Assembly (NCBI GenBank): GCA_963966185.1
Contig: CAWZYM010000398.1
Coordinates: forward strand, 656,501 to 720,500
Direction of reading: 5' to 3'
DNA: 64,000 nt
Source of the DNA: Rhabditoides inermis
Lineage: Eukaryota > Nematoda > Chromadorea > Rhabditida > Rhabditidae
The stretch's first letter is position 1; the number at the start of each line of letters is the position of its first letter. This document shows, in pieces, positions 36,592 through 47,900 of the stretch. The notes beneath the pieces were generated by a model. The model searched no databases and was not told the origin of the DNA. It was given only the letters and a program-made list of their open reading frames with translations. A program made the position numbers and the translations under genes.

Positions 36592-37989
36592 GGCGGAAAC
36601 ACAAACAAACAGTCCGATATATGAACACCTATAAAGAAGCAGCGGAGTGCATACGCGCGGGAGAAGTGATCGGGTGATCATGATTTCAGTCGCAATGGCG
36701 TCTCGATCTACGGGCTCAGCTGTGGCATCGACAAGTCGGACGAGCTCGCCACGTTCGTACTGCACAAGCTCGTCTACGAACTGCTGCTCGAAGAGTGGGT
36801 GAAAAAGAAGGGAGAGGGATAAATGATATTTCTAGGGATCAAAATATCACAGACAGCATGACGGAAGAAGAGGTGCTCAAGACACTCTCTATCAAGTACA
36901 AACGCGTGCTCGCCGACGTGAAAGGACAGCAAGAAGAGCACCTCACCCAGATTCTCCTCGCAAAGGTGGGCGGAGCATAAGAGGGCGGAGCATTAGTGGG
37001 CGGGGGAGAGACAGTGTGTTTACAGGAGAGTCCCTACCTCGCGCACGATATTCCTAATGTTGAGAACAAGGTGAGTGAAATGCGATAGATTACGGATTCA
37101 GGGTAGACATTCTCACTGTTGCAGCTGCGAGCCGGATGCACAGTGCTACTCGTGATTCGCATTCGCGAGAATCTCTACATGCTCAACTGCGGCCATTCCA
37201 GGTTGTTCGACAATCATTGAGCTAACGGCTAACCTTGCGATTTAAAGGGCTATCATTGCGCATCGAACTCCACTGGGTATGGTGCACCCACGCACACTGA
37301 ACGAGATCCACGTCTCGCTGGAGAAGGAGGAGCGCGACCGACTCACCGCTATAGGATGCGACTGCGACGTGGGTGGTCCTTGAAACTGCAGAGTTACAAG
37401 TTACAGTTTCAGAAAATTCAACTCTACCCGTCACGAGCGATTGGTGACTACTATCGTAGCAGTTTGGAATACGCAAAGAAGCCTGTGAGTAGTGTTTTCT
37501 GTCGTGCAATTATTATGTCCGTTCTGTCGGGTCCCGCTGTGTAGTGGAGACGAAACCGATTGGGGGTATAGCTCAGTGGTAGAGCGCTCCCTTAGCATGG
37601 GAGAGGGCTGGGGTTCAATTCCCCATACCTCCAGAATCTTTTGCGTATTTGCACATTTGTTTGTCTTTAGTATTCACAACGCGTTCAAGTGAAATTTCGA
37701 GATCCACAACGTTCTAACATTTTATAACATTTTGTTGCAGGAATTTGCTGAACTTACGTCGGCGCCAGTGATATCCTCTCCTGACCTGCAACACATACCG
37801 GTACGTTCAAACACCGATATATCCATTCATGCAAACTGAACTGTACATTCAGTTGAGTCTCGAAGACGATTTTCTTCTACTCGTCTCTCCTGGCCTAATG
37901 CTCTCGCTGGAGGAGCTCAACCCCGAACTTAATCCCGACATGCTTGAGACGTAAGTGAGAGGGGTGGGAGGGAGGGAGGGAGGAAGAGA

Positions 37990-38023
<34 letters not shown>

Positions 38024-38453
38024 TAATTTTCAGTCTGCTGACGACGCGGGTGTTCAAGAAGCGGGACGCGATGCGGGCGCAGGCGGTGCTCGACGATCTC
38101 TCCAGAGAACACCAGGCGTCCTTCCACAAATCCCACGAGTACCACCACCGCGACGAAATGACCATGATCTTCATCGCACTCGTCAGTTTTCCAGTCTCGT
38201 TTCTCCCTATGACGGTGTTTCCAGCACGACGAAACAATCGACTCGACGATGCAGTCCGTGTACAACTCGCTGCAGTCCGAGGTGGGGCGTGGTCAGAGGG
38301 GGCGGGCGCAAGTGGTTGTGTCAGGCGCAGCCGGATCTGGAGCCGTACGTGGATCTGGACGACTTTGACGCGAGGGTGCGGCCGGAGCAGCTCGCTCGAC
38401 TCATGGAGATTGTCTCGCCGCAGATGCTCGCGCACAGCTCCAATGATCTGTGA
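36087..38453 (+). CDS. TAK1-binding protein TAP-1/TAB1-like PP2C pseudophosphatase (390 aa)
   Basis: Thirteen exons: 36087-36134, 36176-36258, 36690-36794, 36836-36965, 37026-37070, 37125-37201, 37248-37368, 37413-37484, 37741-37800, 37853-37950, 38034-38181, 38225-38281, 38325-38453. The fold follows PP2C: NGVSIYGLSCGI, then CTVLLVIRIRENLYMLNCGHSRAIIAHRTPLG, then FLLLVSPGLMLSLEEL. Metal-binding aspartates of active PP2C are missing: GDSRA is GHSRA and the DG of CDGLWD is replaced by PG. TAB1 lost catalysis in the same way and instead activates TAK1 kinase. C. elegans TAP-1 binds MOM-4 and acts in POP-1/Wnt signalling; its length, about 386 aa as I recall, is nearly identical. The intron at 37485-37740 holds a tRNA-Ala. 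Confidence 0.85.
36543..36589. repeat. (GA)n tract in tap-1 intron 2
   Basis: GA repeats, with a smaller GA-rich block near 36480-36510, lie in the 431-bp intron between 36258 and 36690. Confidence 0.9.
37562..37633 (+). tRNA. tRNA-Ala(AGC)
   Basis: This is a complete 72-base cloverleaf. The acceptor arm is GGGGGTA paired with TACCTCC, including the G3:U70 wobble pair that is the identity mark of alanine tRNA, with A73 as discriminator. The D-arm A box is TAGCTCAGTGG, the anticodon arm is CTCCC-TTAGCAT-GGGAG with anticodon AGC at 37594-37596, and the T-arm B box is GGTTCAATTCC. It has no intron. It lies inside an intron of tap-1 on the same strand, and an internal promoter makes independent transcription by RNA polymerase III possible. 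Confidence 0.97.
37968..38021. repeat. GA-rich repeat in a tap-1 intron
   Basis: The intron after 37950 opens GTAAGTGAGAGG and becomes a GGGA then GA repeat. Confidence 0.9.
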
Positions 38454-39046
38454 CACTGTGACAAACCAAGTGCTGTGATATTGTTGACCGTTGAAAATGC
38501 AGTACATAAAACATAAACGCTCCAACCTCTCTCACATTCCTTCCAGAAATCTATTTTATAACTATCAACAAAGAAAGAGAACAACGAAACAACAGGGAAT
38601 CTAAAAAAAAACACGGGGAAACGATGACAGCGGCGTCTAATAAGAACGACACAAGCGAAACCAGAACGATGGGTAACTGAGAAGAGGGGGATATGATGCA
38701 CACGGGGACACGTAACCGATACACGCGTAGTCTCTTTGAACACCATTTTCGAAGTAGTTACTTTGTAGACAATTGTGAGTGGTTTAAAACGGTTTCAGGC
38801 TATTCGGTGGTAGTTGGTAGTAGTGGGAAGGCGTTTCACGAGGCATTTCGAAATTAGTTTGACGATACCGACCGCTACTTGGAACTACTTGGAACTAGGG
38901 CTTGGCGCACGCGCACGCAGCCGAAAGGGCACTGAAAAACATTAGCTCTCCAGCCGTCTTCCTCTACCCCTCGCTTCTCTCTACCCTCCCTTCCTCTCTC
39001 TATTTCCCCTCTCTCTCTCTCCCCTTCCCTCCCCTTCCCTCCCCCC
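38454..39046. other. Convergent intergenic region between tap-1 and the coiled-coil gene
   Basis: It contains the 3' UTRs of both genes and a CT-rich end at 38960-39045. I see no coding exon. Confidence 0.6.
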
Positions 39047-39268
39047 TCACTTGGCCTGGAGCGTGGTGGCCCAGACCAGCTGGCGGGTGATGTCCTGCAG
39101 GCGGCGCAGCTCGATCGCGTTCACCTTCTTCTCCAGCGCCGTGACGTCGTCGCGCATGCGGATCACGTACGCCTCGTACGACGCGATCAGAAGCAGCTGT
39201 TGCTGCAAGGGAGTGGGCGGTGGTGAGAGAGGGAGAGAGAGGGAGAGAGCGAGAGGGAGAGCGAGAGG

Positions 39269-39328
<60 letters not shown>

Positions 39329-41294
39329 CGCACCTTGTTCGACTCGGATATCTCGGCGAGGTGGGCGCGCTTAGCCGCAAGCGCCGCCGCCTTCATCTTG
39401 TCCATCTCGCCGCGCAGCTCCTAAATGTATCGATTGAATTTTCAATCGATAATCAATAAATGAAATAAACCTTGCGCTCCTCGCGCAGCGATGCCATCTT
39501 CTGGACGAGGAAGCACGACTGAAACAAATACGTTTCCAAATGATCATAACATATATAACATCATTCATACCCTCTATGAATCAACATCGAAAGCAAAGTG
39601 TTCCGACGGGATAGTAAGACATTCAATTTTTTTTTGAAGAGAGTGACCGCAACTTCAATGTCCCTTCACCCGAGACGGACTCGCTCATATTCCCTTATAT
39701 ATTACTACTGACACTCGGAGAGAACTGACACACGAGAAACTGAGGAACGCACCAGGTCGTAGAATGTCTTGAAACCGGTGGCGAGCTGCTCGCGGGTCAT
39801 GGTGGCGGCGAGGTGCGGGGCCGAGATCTCGGCGCGGTCGACCAACTGACCGCACGGCGCGAGCACGGCCGGGTCGAGGCTCGGCAGCGAGAAGAGAGCC
39901 TCGAGCGAGGCGGCCGCGACCGGACCGAACCGAGACGCGTCGTTGTCGAGCGGACGAGGCACCGCACACGGGGCCAACGGAGCTGCCGAGGCTGTCAGAG
40001 CCAACGGAGCTGCCGGAGCCGACCGGCCCACTCGAACAAGAGGGATAACAACTGCGCACACACTTCTTATACTAATTTCATTTCGTTACGTTGAAATGCT
40101 CTACAGTATACACTTCATAAAAAGACTGAACTGATTTGAGACAAGACGTTTAAAATGCAATGCTCATGTGCTCACCAGTGGTCTCCTCCTCCTCTTCCTC
40201 CTCGCCGTCATCGTCCGTGTCGTCTAGGAGGGCCGCCTTCTTCAGCTGCATCTCCCGCTTCTTCCACGACTGCTTCTGCGTCCACAGCCGCATCGGCTTC
40301 TTCGTCTTGGCCGGCGCGAAGCACATCTTCTTCTCCGGCTCGTCGCCACGCGAATCCTCGCGAGCCACGTCGCCGTTCAGCACCCGCATCGCATCCTTGC
40401 ACGTCAGAAGCTGAACGGACGAATCAAATACTACACTTTGAGAGACGACAAAACTATCGGACTATTGCAATGATTCTATGTATCCATCCCTGGTGTACAA
40501 GTATTCTAATTCAACTATTGGAAACGACAACGATGGAAATGGCGAGTCACTCTCCTAACGTACCTTCTATATCCATCCCTGGTATACCTTTCAATTCAAA
40601 GCTCAATTGGAAAAGATGATACTCGAAATGACGAGTCAGGCACTCTTCTAACGAACCTTGCGGACGGCTTCGGTGGTGTTCTCTATGACGCTGTACTCGA
40701 CGATGATCAGCCCGCTCTTCGACCACTTGGACAGCAGCTCCTCCAGAACCTCCAGAATCTTCATCTGCAAGCAATCACGTCATCTTCACAACATTCGAAA
40801 TTCATGGTCACCTTCGTGCGACAGGTGAGGAAGACAATGTACAATACCTAAAACTTCTGAATTATTACATATGCTATGCACACAATTCACAATATTAAAA
40901 AAGATATTAGATGAAACCAACATATCTATTCCGCAAGAACTAATACACCCCTCTTCGTTCTTGAAGTCCTCTCAACTCCTTTTCCAAATCGTTTCAATAT
41001 CCACACAGATATGCCATCAATCAAGCTCACAGATATGGTCACCGACGCGAACGGCTTTGCGAAATACAGCAACACAACACACCAAACACAAGCGTCAATT
41101 CATATGTTTATCAACAAAAATAAAAACAACAACGATCAATAGAAACAACAAGTTAACACACACACACACACACACATATATATATTATATAACCTGAATG
41201 CAGCTTCTCTGCTGGCTGCTGGCTCGCGGGATCTGTAACACGCAACGACATTCCACCACATCTCACTCACACTTACCTCAGAACTCATCGACAT
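39047..41294 (-). CDS. Unrecognised coiled-coil protein (about 329 aa)
   Basis: Nine exons: 41294-41277, 41232-41194, 40764-40657, 40410-40176, 40051-39753, 39518-39471, 39420-39334, 39202-39047. The first ends with MSMSSE in a frame different from the overlapping upstream ORF. A helical region ([14 protein letters not shown]...) is followed by a Lys-rich block ([18 protein letters not shown]), an acidic run of Glu/Asp, an Ala/Pro-rich linker, and a C-terminal coiled coil of about 130 residues ending TTLQAK. I do not recognise the family. The overlap of its start with the stop of the upstream ORF leaves three options: two overlapping ORFs, one gene using alternative splicing, or a sequence error. 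The exons downstream of 40764 are better supported than the two small 5' exons. Confidence 0.6.
39226..39327. repeat. (GA)n repeat in the coiled-coil gene
   Basis: GA and GGGA repeats fill most of the intron between exons ending at 39334 and starting at 39202. Confidence 0.9.
40477..40658. repeat. Tandem duplication of about 93 bp that includes a splice donor
   Basis: Two diverged copies each contain TATCCATCCCTGGT-TAC, a CAA-TATTGGAAA-like block and CTAACG-ACCTT. The right copy abuts the exon ending at 40657, and its ACGAACCTTG is the real donor on the minus strand. The left copy has ACGTACCTT, a decoy donor. Confidence 0.75.
41155..41188. repeat. (AC)n(AT)n microsatellite
   Basis: An AC run passes into an AT run inside the intron after the exon ending at 41194. 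Confidence 0.9.
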
Positions 41295-43036
41295 AAAAGA
41301 AGGGCGAGTCCTCGGGAACGAGGTACGGCAGCGGACGCCTCGACTCCTACAGTATTTTTTTGTTTATAGACATAGTCGAGGGGACTTGTACATTCGACTA
41401 CAGACAAAATAGATAGTCAGTGTAAATGATCTCGAATCTCTCCAAATGGACACGGGAGACATCTCGAAAGTGCTGGCAGTGAGACCATTTTCACCGATCG
41501 CCGGCGTATGGTGGAAAATGAGTAGCTTATTTTCGTTAATAGAACTGAACAATATCACTCGGAAGAATAATATGGATTCTAGCATTTCTACAGTAACTAT
41601 CTCTCTCTGGTATCCTTCATGCAGAGGTGATCCATTCACTTGGGACCGCTGGTTTCCCACTGATCTATTGCACTAACTATAACCATCTCATCGGAGCAGT
41701 GTGGTTCTTTACATGAAAAGTAAAATGCTAAAAAGTCCACCTTCCTCTCCTCCTCCGGCACGGCACTCGATGCAGCAGTGTCTCCCTCTCCAGTCGGCAC
41801 ATGAAAAATCTCGAGTCGTCACTATTTCTCATCAAACCCCTTAAAAAAGAAAAAAAACCTGTGTCTCTCCAGTCTGGGTGGCAGCCAGAACAGCGTCGCT
41901 GCTCACACGGATGACGAGGTCTTCGACAGTGCGAGCAACCTGAAACAATCACACCTACTACACTCTTCAATCAGCGTCGACGGATAGGAGTGCTATGGGG
42001 TTGACGAACCCTGACACCAACCCATATCGATTCTCAAGTTCTAATCAAGTTATAGTGAATCGATCCATATTGATTGAAAAAAACGCCTTCTCCGTCACAT
42101 TTTCGATTGCTAATAAAACACTTGCCTCTCTCACCATCAGATCTCGGCTGGCATCATCAGTCCTTAAAGGGAGTGTACACTCTGAATTTCGAAGTTGAGT
42201 TAGCACCGGGATGTGAAAATATGTTGAAAATGATGTACTTTTGTCAATGCAATTATATGTCGGAGATACCTACAAGTCGGTGAAAATTTTTGTTGAACAT
42301 TGAAAATTGGCACCAATTGGCACCAATTTCTGCTTTTTCGATACATTTTGCGCTCAATTTTCACCAACTTGCAGACAATTTCAGCAAATAGTTGTATTGA
42401 CAAAACTGAGTCGTTTTCAACATATTTTCACATCCCGGTGCTAACTCAACTTCGGAATTCAGAGTGTACACTCCCTTTAATATGACACTCAGCGTTTTGG
42501 ACAATCTGCGCACTGCGCACATGACGAGGTTGACCCTGTTCAGCCAAGTATTGTCTCTCTCTCATCGAGAATCTTTTCTATTAGAATCATGCCCGTCAGT
42601 AACAACACACACAGTCACAGTCACAGTACTAGTATAGCAGCATTTTCCAGCCGGCGTGATATTGAAACGTTCAATGCACTTGCACACTAATCATGTTTGC
42701 ACACCACGCTCACCGCGTCTTCTTCAGCACCATTGACGGCCACCTTTTTGGGGGCGATCGGCTCTCCGATCGACTCCTTCGACTCCTGCCTGGGGCGCTT
42801 GCCGGCCTGAAAAAAATCTCTAACTTTCTTCCTGCTCCTAGCTCCTTCCTTCAAGTCAATTTCTACTCGATAACACGAATGCAATCAATCAATCAATATG
42901 TAGTCACTACGTGGTTGACGAACTCTGACACCAGTCCATAAACACGAATGCGGCGGGGCCTAGCTACAACACCCACGTACGAGCCCCCATAAACCAACCA
43001 ACCCTCACTCACCAGCGAACGGGCGCACGTATCCAT
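41278..43036 (-). CDS. Small unrecognised ORF upstream of the coiled-coil gene (103 aa)
   Basis: Five exons in phase: 43036-43013, 42806-42714, 41939-41859, 41785-41741, 41346-41278. It encodes MDTCARSL, a Lys/Pro-rich stretch (PKKVAVNGAEEDA), a short helix (VARTVEDLVIRVSSDAV) and an acidic end ([17 protein letters not shown]), then TGA. The stop lies one base before a GTAAGT donor and overlaps the ATG of the next ORF in another frame. An AG acceptor about 8 bases upstream of the ATG suggests trans-splicing. It may be the true N terminus of the coiled-coil protein, with the break due to a misjudged splice site (the acceptor before 41785 is weak) or an indel. I do not recognise the function. 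Confidence 0.5.
42164..42480. mobile_element. TTAA-flanked MITE with long terminal inverted repeats
   Basis: A 309-bp element (42168-42476) is flanked by TTAA on both sides. Its ends are inverted repeats of about 90 bases beginning AGGGAGTGTACACTCTGAAT and continuing through GTTGAGTTAGCACCGGGATG with few mismatches. There is no coding capacity. TTAA duplication is typical of piggyBac-class transposons, so it is probably a non-autonomous relative. It sits in an intron of the minus-strand small ORF. Confidence 0.85.
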
Positions 43037-44975
43037 GGCTGTTCTGCGAGTGTGAACCCTGAACGGAGGGATAAATGCAATGTGTCGGTTAATTTTCGTA
43101 TTCTCAGGCTCTGATAGCGCTGGCTGTGAAACAGCCGACAGCGGCATAGAGCGCTATCTGTCAAGCCCTGGTGTGGGATGTGGGTTCATACTCTGCTCAC
43201 GCTTTTTTGTGATTGGTGCCATTGTATTGATTCTTGTGAGACATAAGACAATGATTTCAAATCTGTTACACCAAAATGACCCAATCTCCACGAAAAAGTT
43301 TGTATTTTTGAATGCTGGCGGAACGGCCAGCGTGAACTGGGATTGAACTCCACACTGGTCTTGAAAGACGAGTGTTCTAGACTTAGACTCTAGATAGCGC
43401 CATCGTCTGTTCTGTTTCATGGGCATTGCCAATAGAGTGACACGACAAACTTGAAAAAAATGTACAATTGTTTACGTGGATTGACAAATTTTGGTAATAG
43501 GATAAAGCATCTTTTTCGAATAAGTTCCCGATAGGGGGGGGGGGGGTATAAGAACAATAAAAAAATCATCGCAGCGTTTTATTTCGTATTTCCGAAAGAA
43601 GCGCGGTGATAGAAACATCTTCAATCACTGACTACATAGAACATAGTGTAACAACAAAATTTACTTTATGATTGTCGCATCATGAGTGTTACAGTAACCG
43701 TTCTCGCCGATTTGTTTTAATTTGATCTAACCGCGAGCATTTATCTCTCAGCGTCGACACATTTCCGACCATCTCTCCAACTCACGTTCTATCGCCCGTC
43801 TCTCATTCGCTCGCTGTGTCTGTCTTTGCAAACGCATTGATCTCTCGACACTCTGCTAGTCGGGTTCTCCACTGCACCAGTGTGACCAGAAAACTCTCTC
43901 GGTCTTTCGTTGTCTCTACTCTCTGCGCACGGCGCAGTCTCTCACACACTATGATTGACCTTGATGCGCTATCTCGCATTTGTGTGTCTGATCCTCCATA
44001 TTTACAACACTGTCTCTCGTTTGTCTGCTCATGGCAGTTCTCCGCATTCACACAGTCTCTAAAGACTATCGTGCGCCCTTCGGACACTATCTGACATCGA
44101 CAACTATCTGGGTCTCCGCGAAACGTGCGTACAACAATGCTCTCTCAAAGTTCTGCATATGCGCACCATCCTCTCATGTAGCACTCTTTCTCTCTCTCTC
44201 TCGCATTTTTTCATTGTGAAACACAAGTGGTATTCACATATCACCATCAACAATCCGGTGTAACAAAAAACATTACAATGGCGTTTATTCCGCAAGCTTT
44301 TCACGTCATGCAATTTTGCAAGGCCATGAGGCATGCAAGAGTCTCACACAGGGCATAAATGTACATGTATTCATATCTTTTATAAGTACAGAACACATTT
44401 TGAGTTTAGGATGATGGTATGTCGAAATTATATCAATTATCTTATGATTTAGACGATATGTGATCTGTAAATAATACGAAATTTACAGAATGAGAATAAA
44501 CAATTCTAACCACACACACCAGATACGGAGCCGCACAACAACAGTACATGAATCGTAATAGAAAAACTAGTACCATTAATAAACTCTTTATTAACAAAGA
44601 ATCGCGATGAGAAATCGTAAAACATTTACGTATAAAGTCAAATCTTTCTATGACACAGTCAATGTCTCTCTTTGTCTAAAAATGTGAATACTTATACAAA
44701 TCGAATTACAATATTATTAAATTACAAATCGTGGGTTATACGAGTCTACAAGTACCAGTCAGACGAGGCCAGATACAGGCGAGATTACTTACAAAAACGA
44801 CAATCGATCAATATGATAAAACTACAAACTTCATTCAAATCGCACAAGTCTCTAGTGAGCAGTGGTTGGGGAAGAGGAAGAGACAAGAGAAGTGAGTGAG
44901 AGTGGGAAGACACGAGTGGAAAGCGCATGGGGAGTGGATGAGAGAAGGGCGGAAAGACAAGAAGACACCCACCAA
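43037..44975. other. Intergenic region between PHRF1-like gene and the small ORF
   Basis: It contains a tRNA-like inverted element (43105-43405), a poly-G run near 43537, and AT-rich sequence. Short ORFs at 43803-44094 on both strands have no family resemblance and no splice structure. Confidence 0.5.
43105..43405. repeat. Foldback element with tRNA-like ends
   Basis: The left end (plus) has TGATAGCGCTGGC...GAGCGCTATCTG...GTGGGTTCATACTC. The right end (minus) has GATGGCGCTATCTAGAG...GTGGAGTTCAATCCC. Both resemble the A box and B box spacing of a tRNA, facing inwards, and the right B box is nearly perfect. It is probably a tRNA-derived SINE pair or MITE. Confidence 0.5.
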
Positions 44976-47900
44976 TCACGCCGCAATCCGCACCTTGTTG
45001 AAATCGTGAATCTTGCGGCGCGCCAGCTCCACAATCTTCTTCTTCTCGGTGAGCGCGCGTTTGACACACGACTGGACAATGCCCTTCATGAGCGCCTTGT
45101 ACTGCTCCTTGGTCACCTGCCTGAAACAGGATACCTAGTGAGTCAATGATCATTACAACGCACCTTGACGAGTACAGCTTCATCACCACCGGCTTGGCGA
45201 TAGCCGCCACGTACTCCTGCATGTTGATCTTGCTGAGCTGCTGCGGGAGTGCGGCGGGGCGCTGGTGGTGGGACGAGGTGGACTGGTGATGGTGGTGGGG
45301 GTGCTGCTGCGGAGCGGGCAGCGATGCACCCCATCCAAGCATGGAGCTCAATTGAGACGCCACTTCTGGCACGTCGCCTCAAACAAAATGATTTAGGATT
45401 ACATTACATTATAGTCGTAAAAAAATTTAGTTGAACTCTTTCTTCGTCCGGAACAACATTTAAAGGATTTATACGGACAATGTAATCTTGCCTGATCTTC
45501 ATGTTGGGGTCGCATTTGTTCTCGTCAATGAAACCTTCTTTTGAAATTGTATAAACGTGGAAAAAATGTCTGTATTTTTAACAATTTTTCTGCGCAAACA
45601 GAACTTCAAAACTCGTCTTCATTGAAGAGAAAGAAAACGGCCCCATCCTGAAGATCAGGGAATAATACATTGTCCGGATACATCCTTTAAAAAAGGTTTG
45701 TTCGTCACAACCAAAAATTTCTCAATTTATCTGACCTGATGATAGTGATATAGAAAAGCTTTACTCACCGGGCATCTCCTCCTGGAGGGGCGGCAGTGGG
45801 GGAGCGGGTCGACTGGGCGGCGGTCGCGCCTTCTTGTGTGGGCGAGTGACGGGGGTCTGCTGCTCGACGGGCCGATGTTCGATGCGCGGCTCGCTCCTTT
45901 TCCGCTCTTCCCTCTCCACGACAGCCCGGTCGCGCTGCTCCATAGTGCGGCGCACTTCGCTCCGCCTCGCGTCTTCCCTCTCGTCCCTCCGACGCCACTC
46001 GTCCCTTCTATCGCGGGAGCGACTCCGACGATCCCTCCGCGAGTCACGGTCCGAAGAACGTCGCCGATCCGACTCGCCTCGATCCCGTGACCTGAAGAAG
46101 AGGATTCATTAAAAAACATAAACAACCAGTCTACAAAACATACACGTTCAATAATAAATAATACAAACACACACCTGCTCCGATAAGCCCGTCTATGCTC
46201 ACGGCTGGGAGGCCTCGGGGGTTCTCGTCGGACATCTCTATGCTCTCTGTCCCTCTTATGTTCCCGATCCACACTGTATCTAAAAACAGTACATTTAAAT
46301 TACTTCTTCAAAATCATAAACATCAATAAGTGATTTTACCAACCTCTCCCGTCGCTCGCTCCTTGGAAGATCTCTGTCCCTATCCCTCCTCTCATCCTTC
46401 GAATCTCGGCGATCGCGCCGTCCATCAAATCGTCCTTTCCTATCATCATCCCTCGTCAGAGGTACCTCCAAGGTACTTCTACAATCGTGAATATATAATT
46501 TAATTAAATGTATGTCACATATGTCTCGCGACAACTCACCGGTCGAGCTCGTTGACAGGGGCTCTCATGGGCGGCGGTCGTCGGGGCGATCTGCTTCGTC
46601 TCCTCTTCTCCCTCCCGTTTCTACGCTCGCTTTCTCCGCGTTCCGTCACTCCTCCTATCTGATCTCGCACCGGCGACGCTGACCGTCCGTTTGCCTCGGG
46701 CGGCGGCGGCGGCGGGGTCACCGAGAGCCGAATCCTGAACAACGCAGCGATAAGATAGCTAATCAGTGATAACGGGAATAATCAGAAATGCAAAATAAGC
46801 GACGCACACGTCGTGTGGATCAGGGAGGGGAGGGCGGATGGGGGAGTGGCGGGCTGGCGACGCCGGCTTGTGCTTCGGCGGAGGCGGCGGACCGTCGTCG
46901 TCACTCAACTCCATCGGAGAAGGAGTGCGCATCTAAAACAATATGTAAATGTGTTGTTGAAACTTATTTTTTGAAAAAATAAGAAGAAAATTTTTCATGG
47001 AGGTACCGAGATCCTCAAGATTCTCGGGACCGCGGACCACCCACAAAGCGCATTTTCGAATAATTGAACCGCGATCAACACCAATTACTAAAACAGTTAA
47101 TTGAAAGTGTTTCGTGAAGAATTTGAACACGAAATATAAGAACATCTTTTTTCAAAGAAAGAAAAAACGAACGTAATTGACCACCCACGAAGATAAGCTC
47201 AAAGCGCTACGCTGCGACTAAAGCGCAATAAAATGGAGCGAAATATAGATAAACATCAACAGTTAGAAGATAATTTAATAACAGAAATATTGAGTCTTAC
47301 CCCAATGCGGACGCGGAAATCCGCTGCGATTCTTCGGCTCTTGGCGGCCAGCGAACGGTCAAACGACTTTGTCGGCAGAATTCGACCAGTCTGAAAAAAC
47401 CAACGCATTATAAAACTGTATAAAATCGAAACTAATCGTATTAATAAGAAAACAATTAAGAAAAATGAAATTGAAAGGGAAAATGAGCGGAAACGCGGAA
47501 ACTCACCGACGAATCGATGTAGGTGGTTCCCTTGGGTGCACGTAGAACCGTCTGGGCGGAGAGGATCGTCCCCAGTAGATCACTGAAACCAATTGACTCA
47601 TAAAATACGCATTGAACAAATACAGCAAACAAAACTATAAACAATAAACAACAAAGAAAATTTAGTGTGCTGCTTGCATACTAATGCCGTGTCTAAATGC
47701 CGTAAGGCAGATGCGCCAATAGCTGCATCGTATGAAATAAATACCCACCACTGGTCATCTGTCGTCTTTTCTTCCTTGCTGAACGCATGAATAATCGCCG
47801 GAGACGCACTAAACAATATTGTGTATAATAAATACAAATAAATTCTATACAAAACTTGCAGCGTTTACCCACCGTCCATTGGACGAATTCGAGTTCGAAG

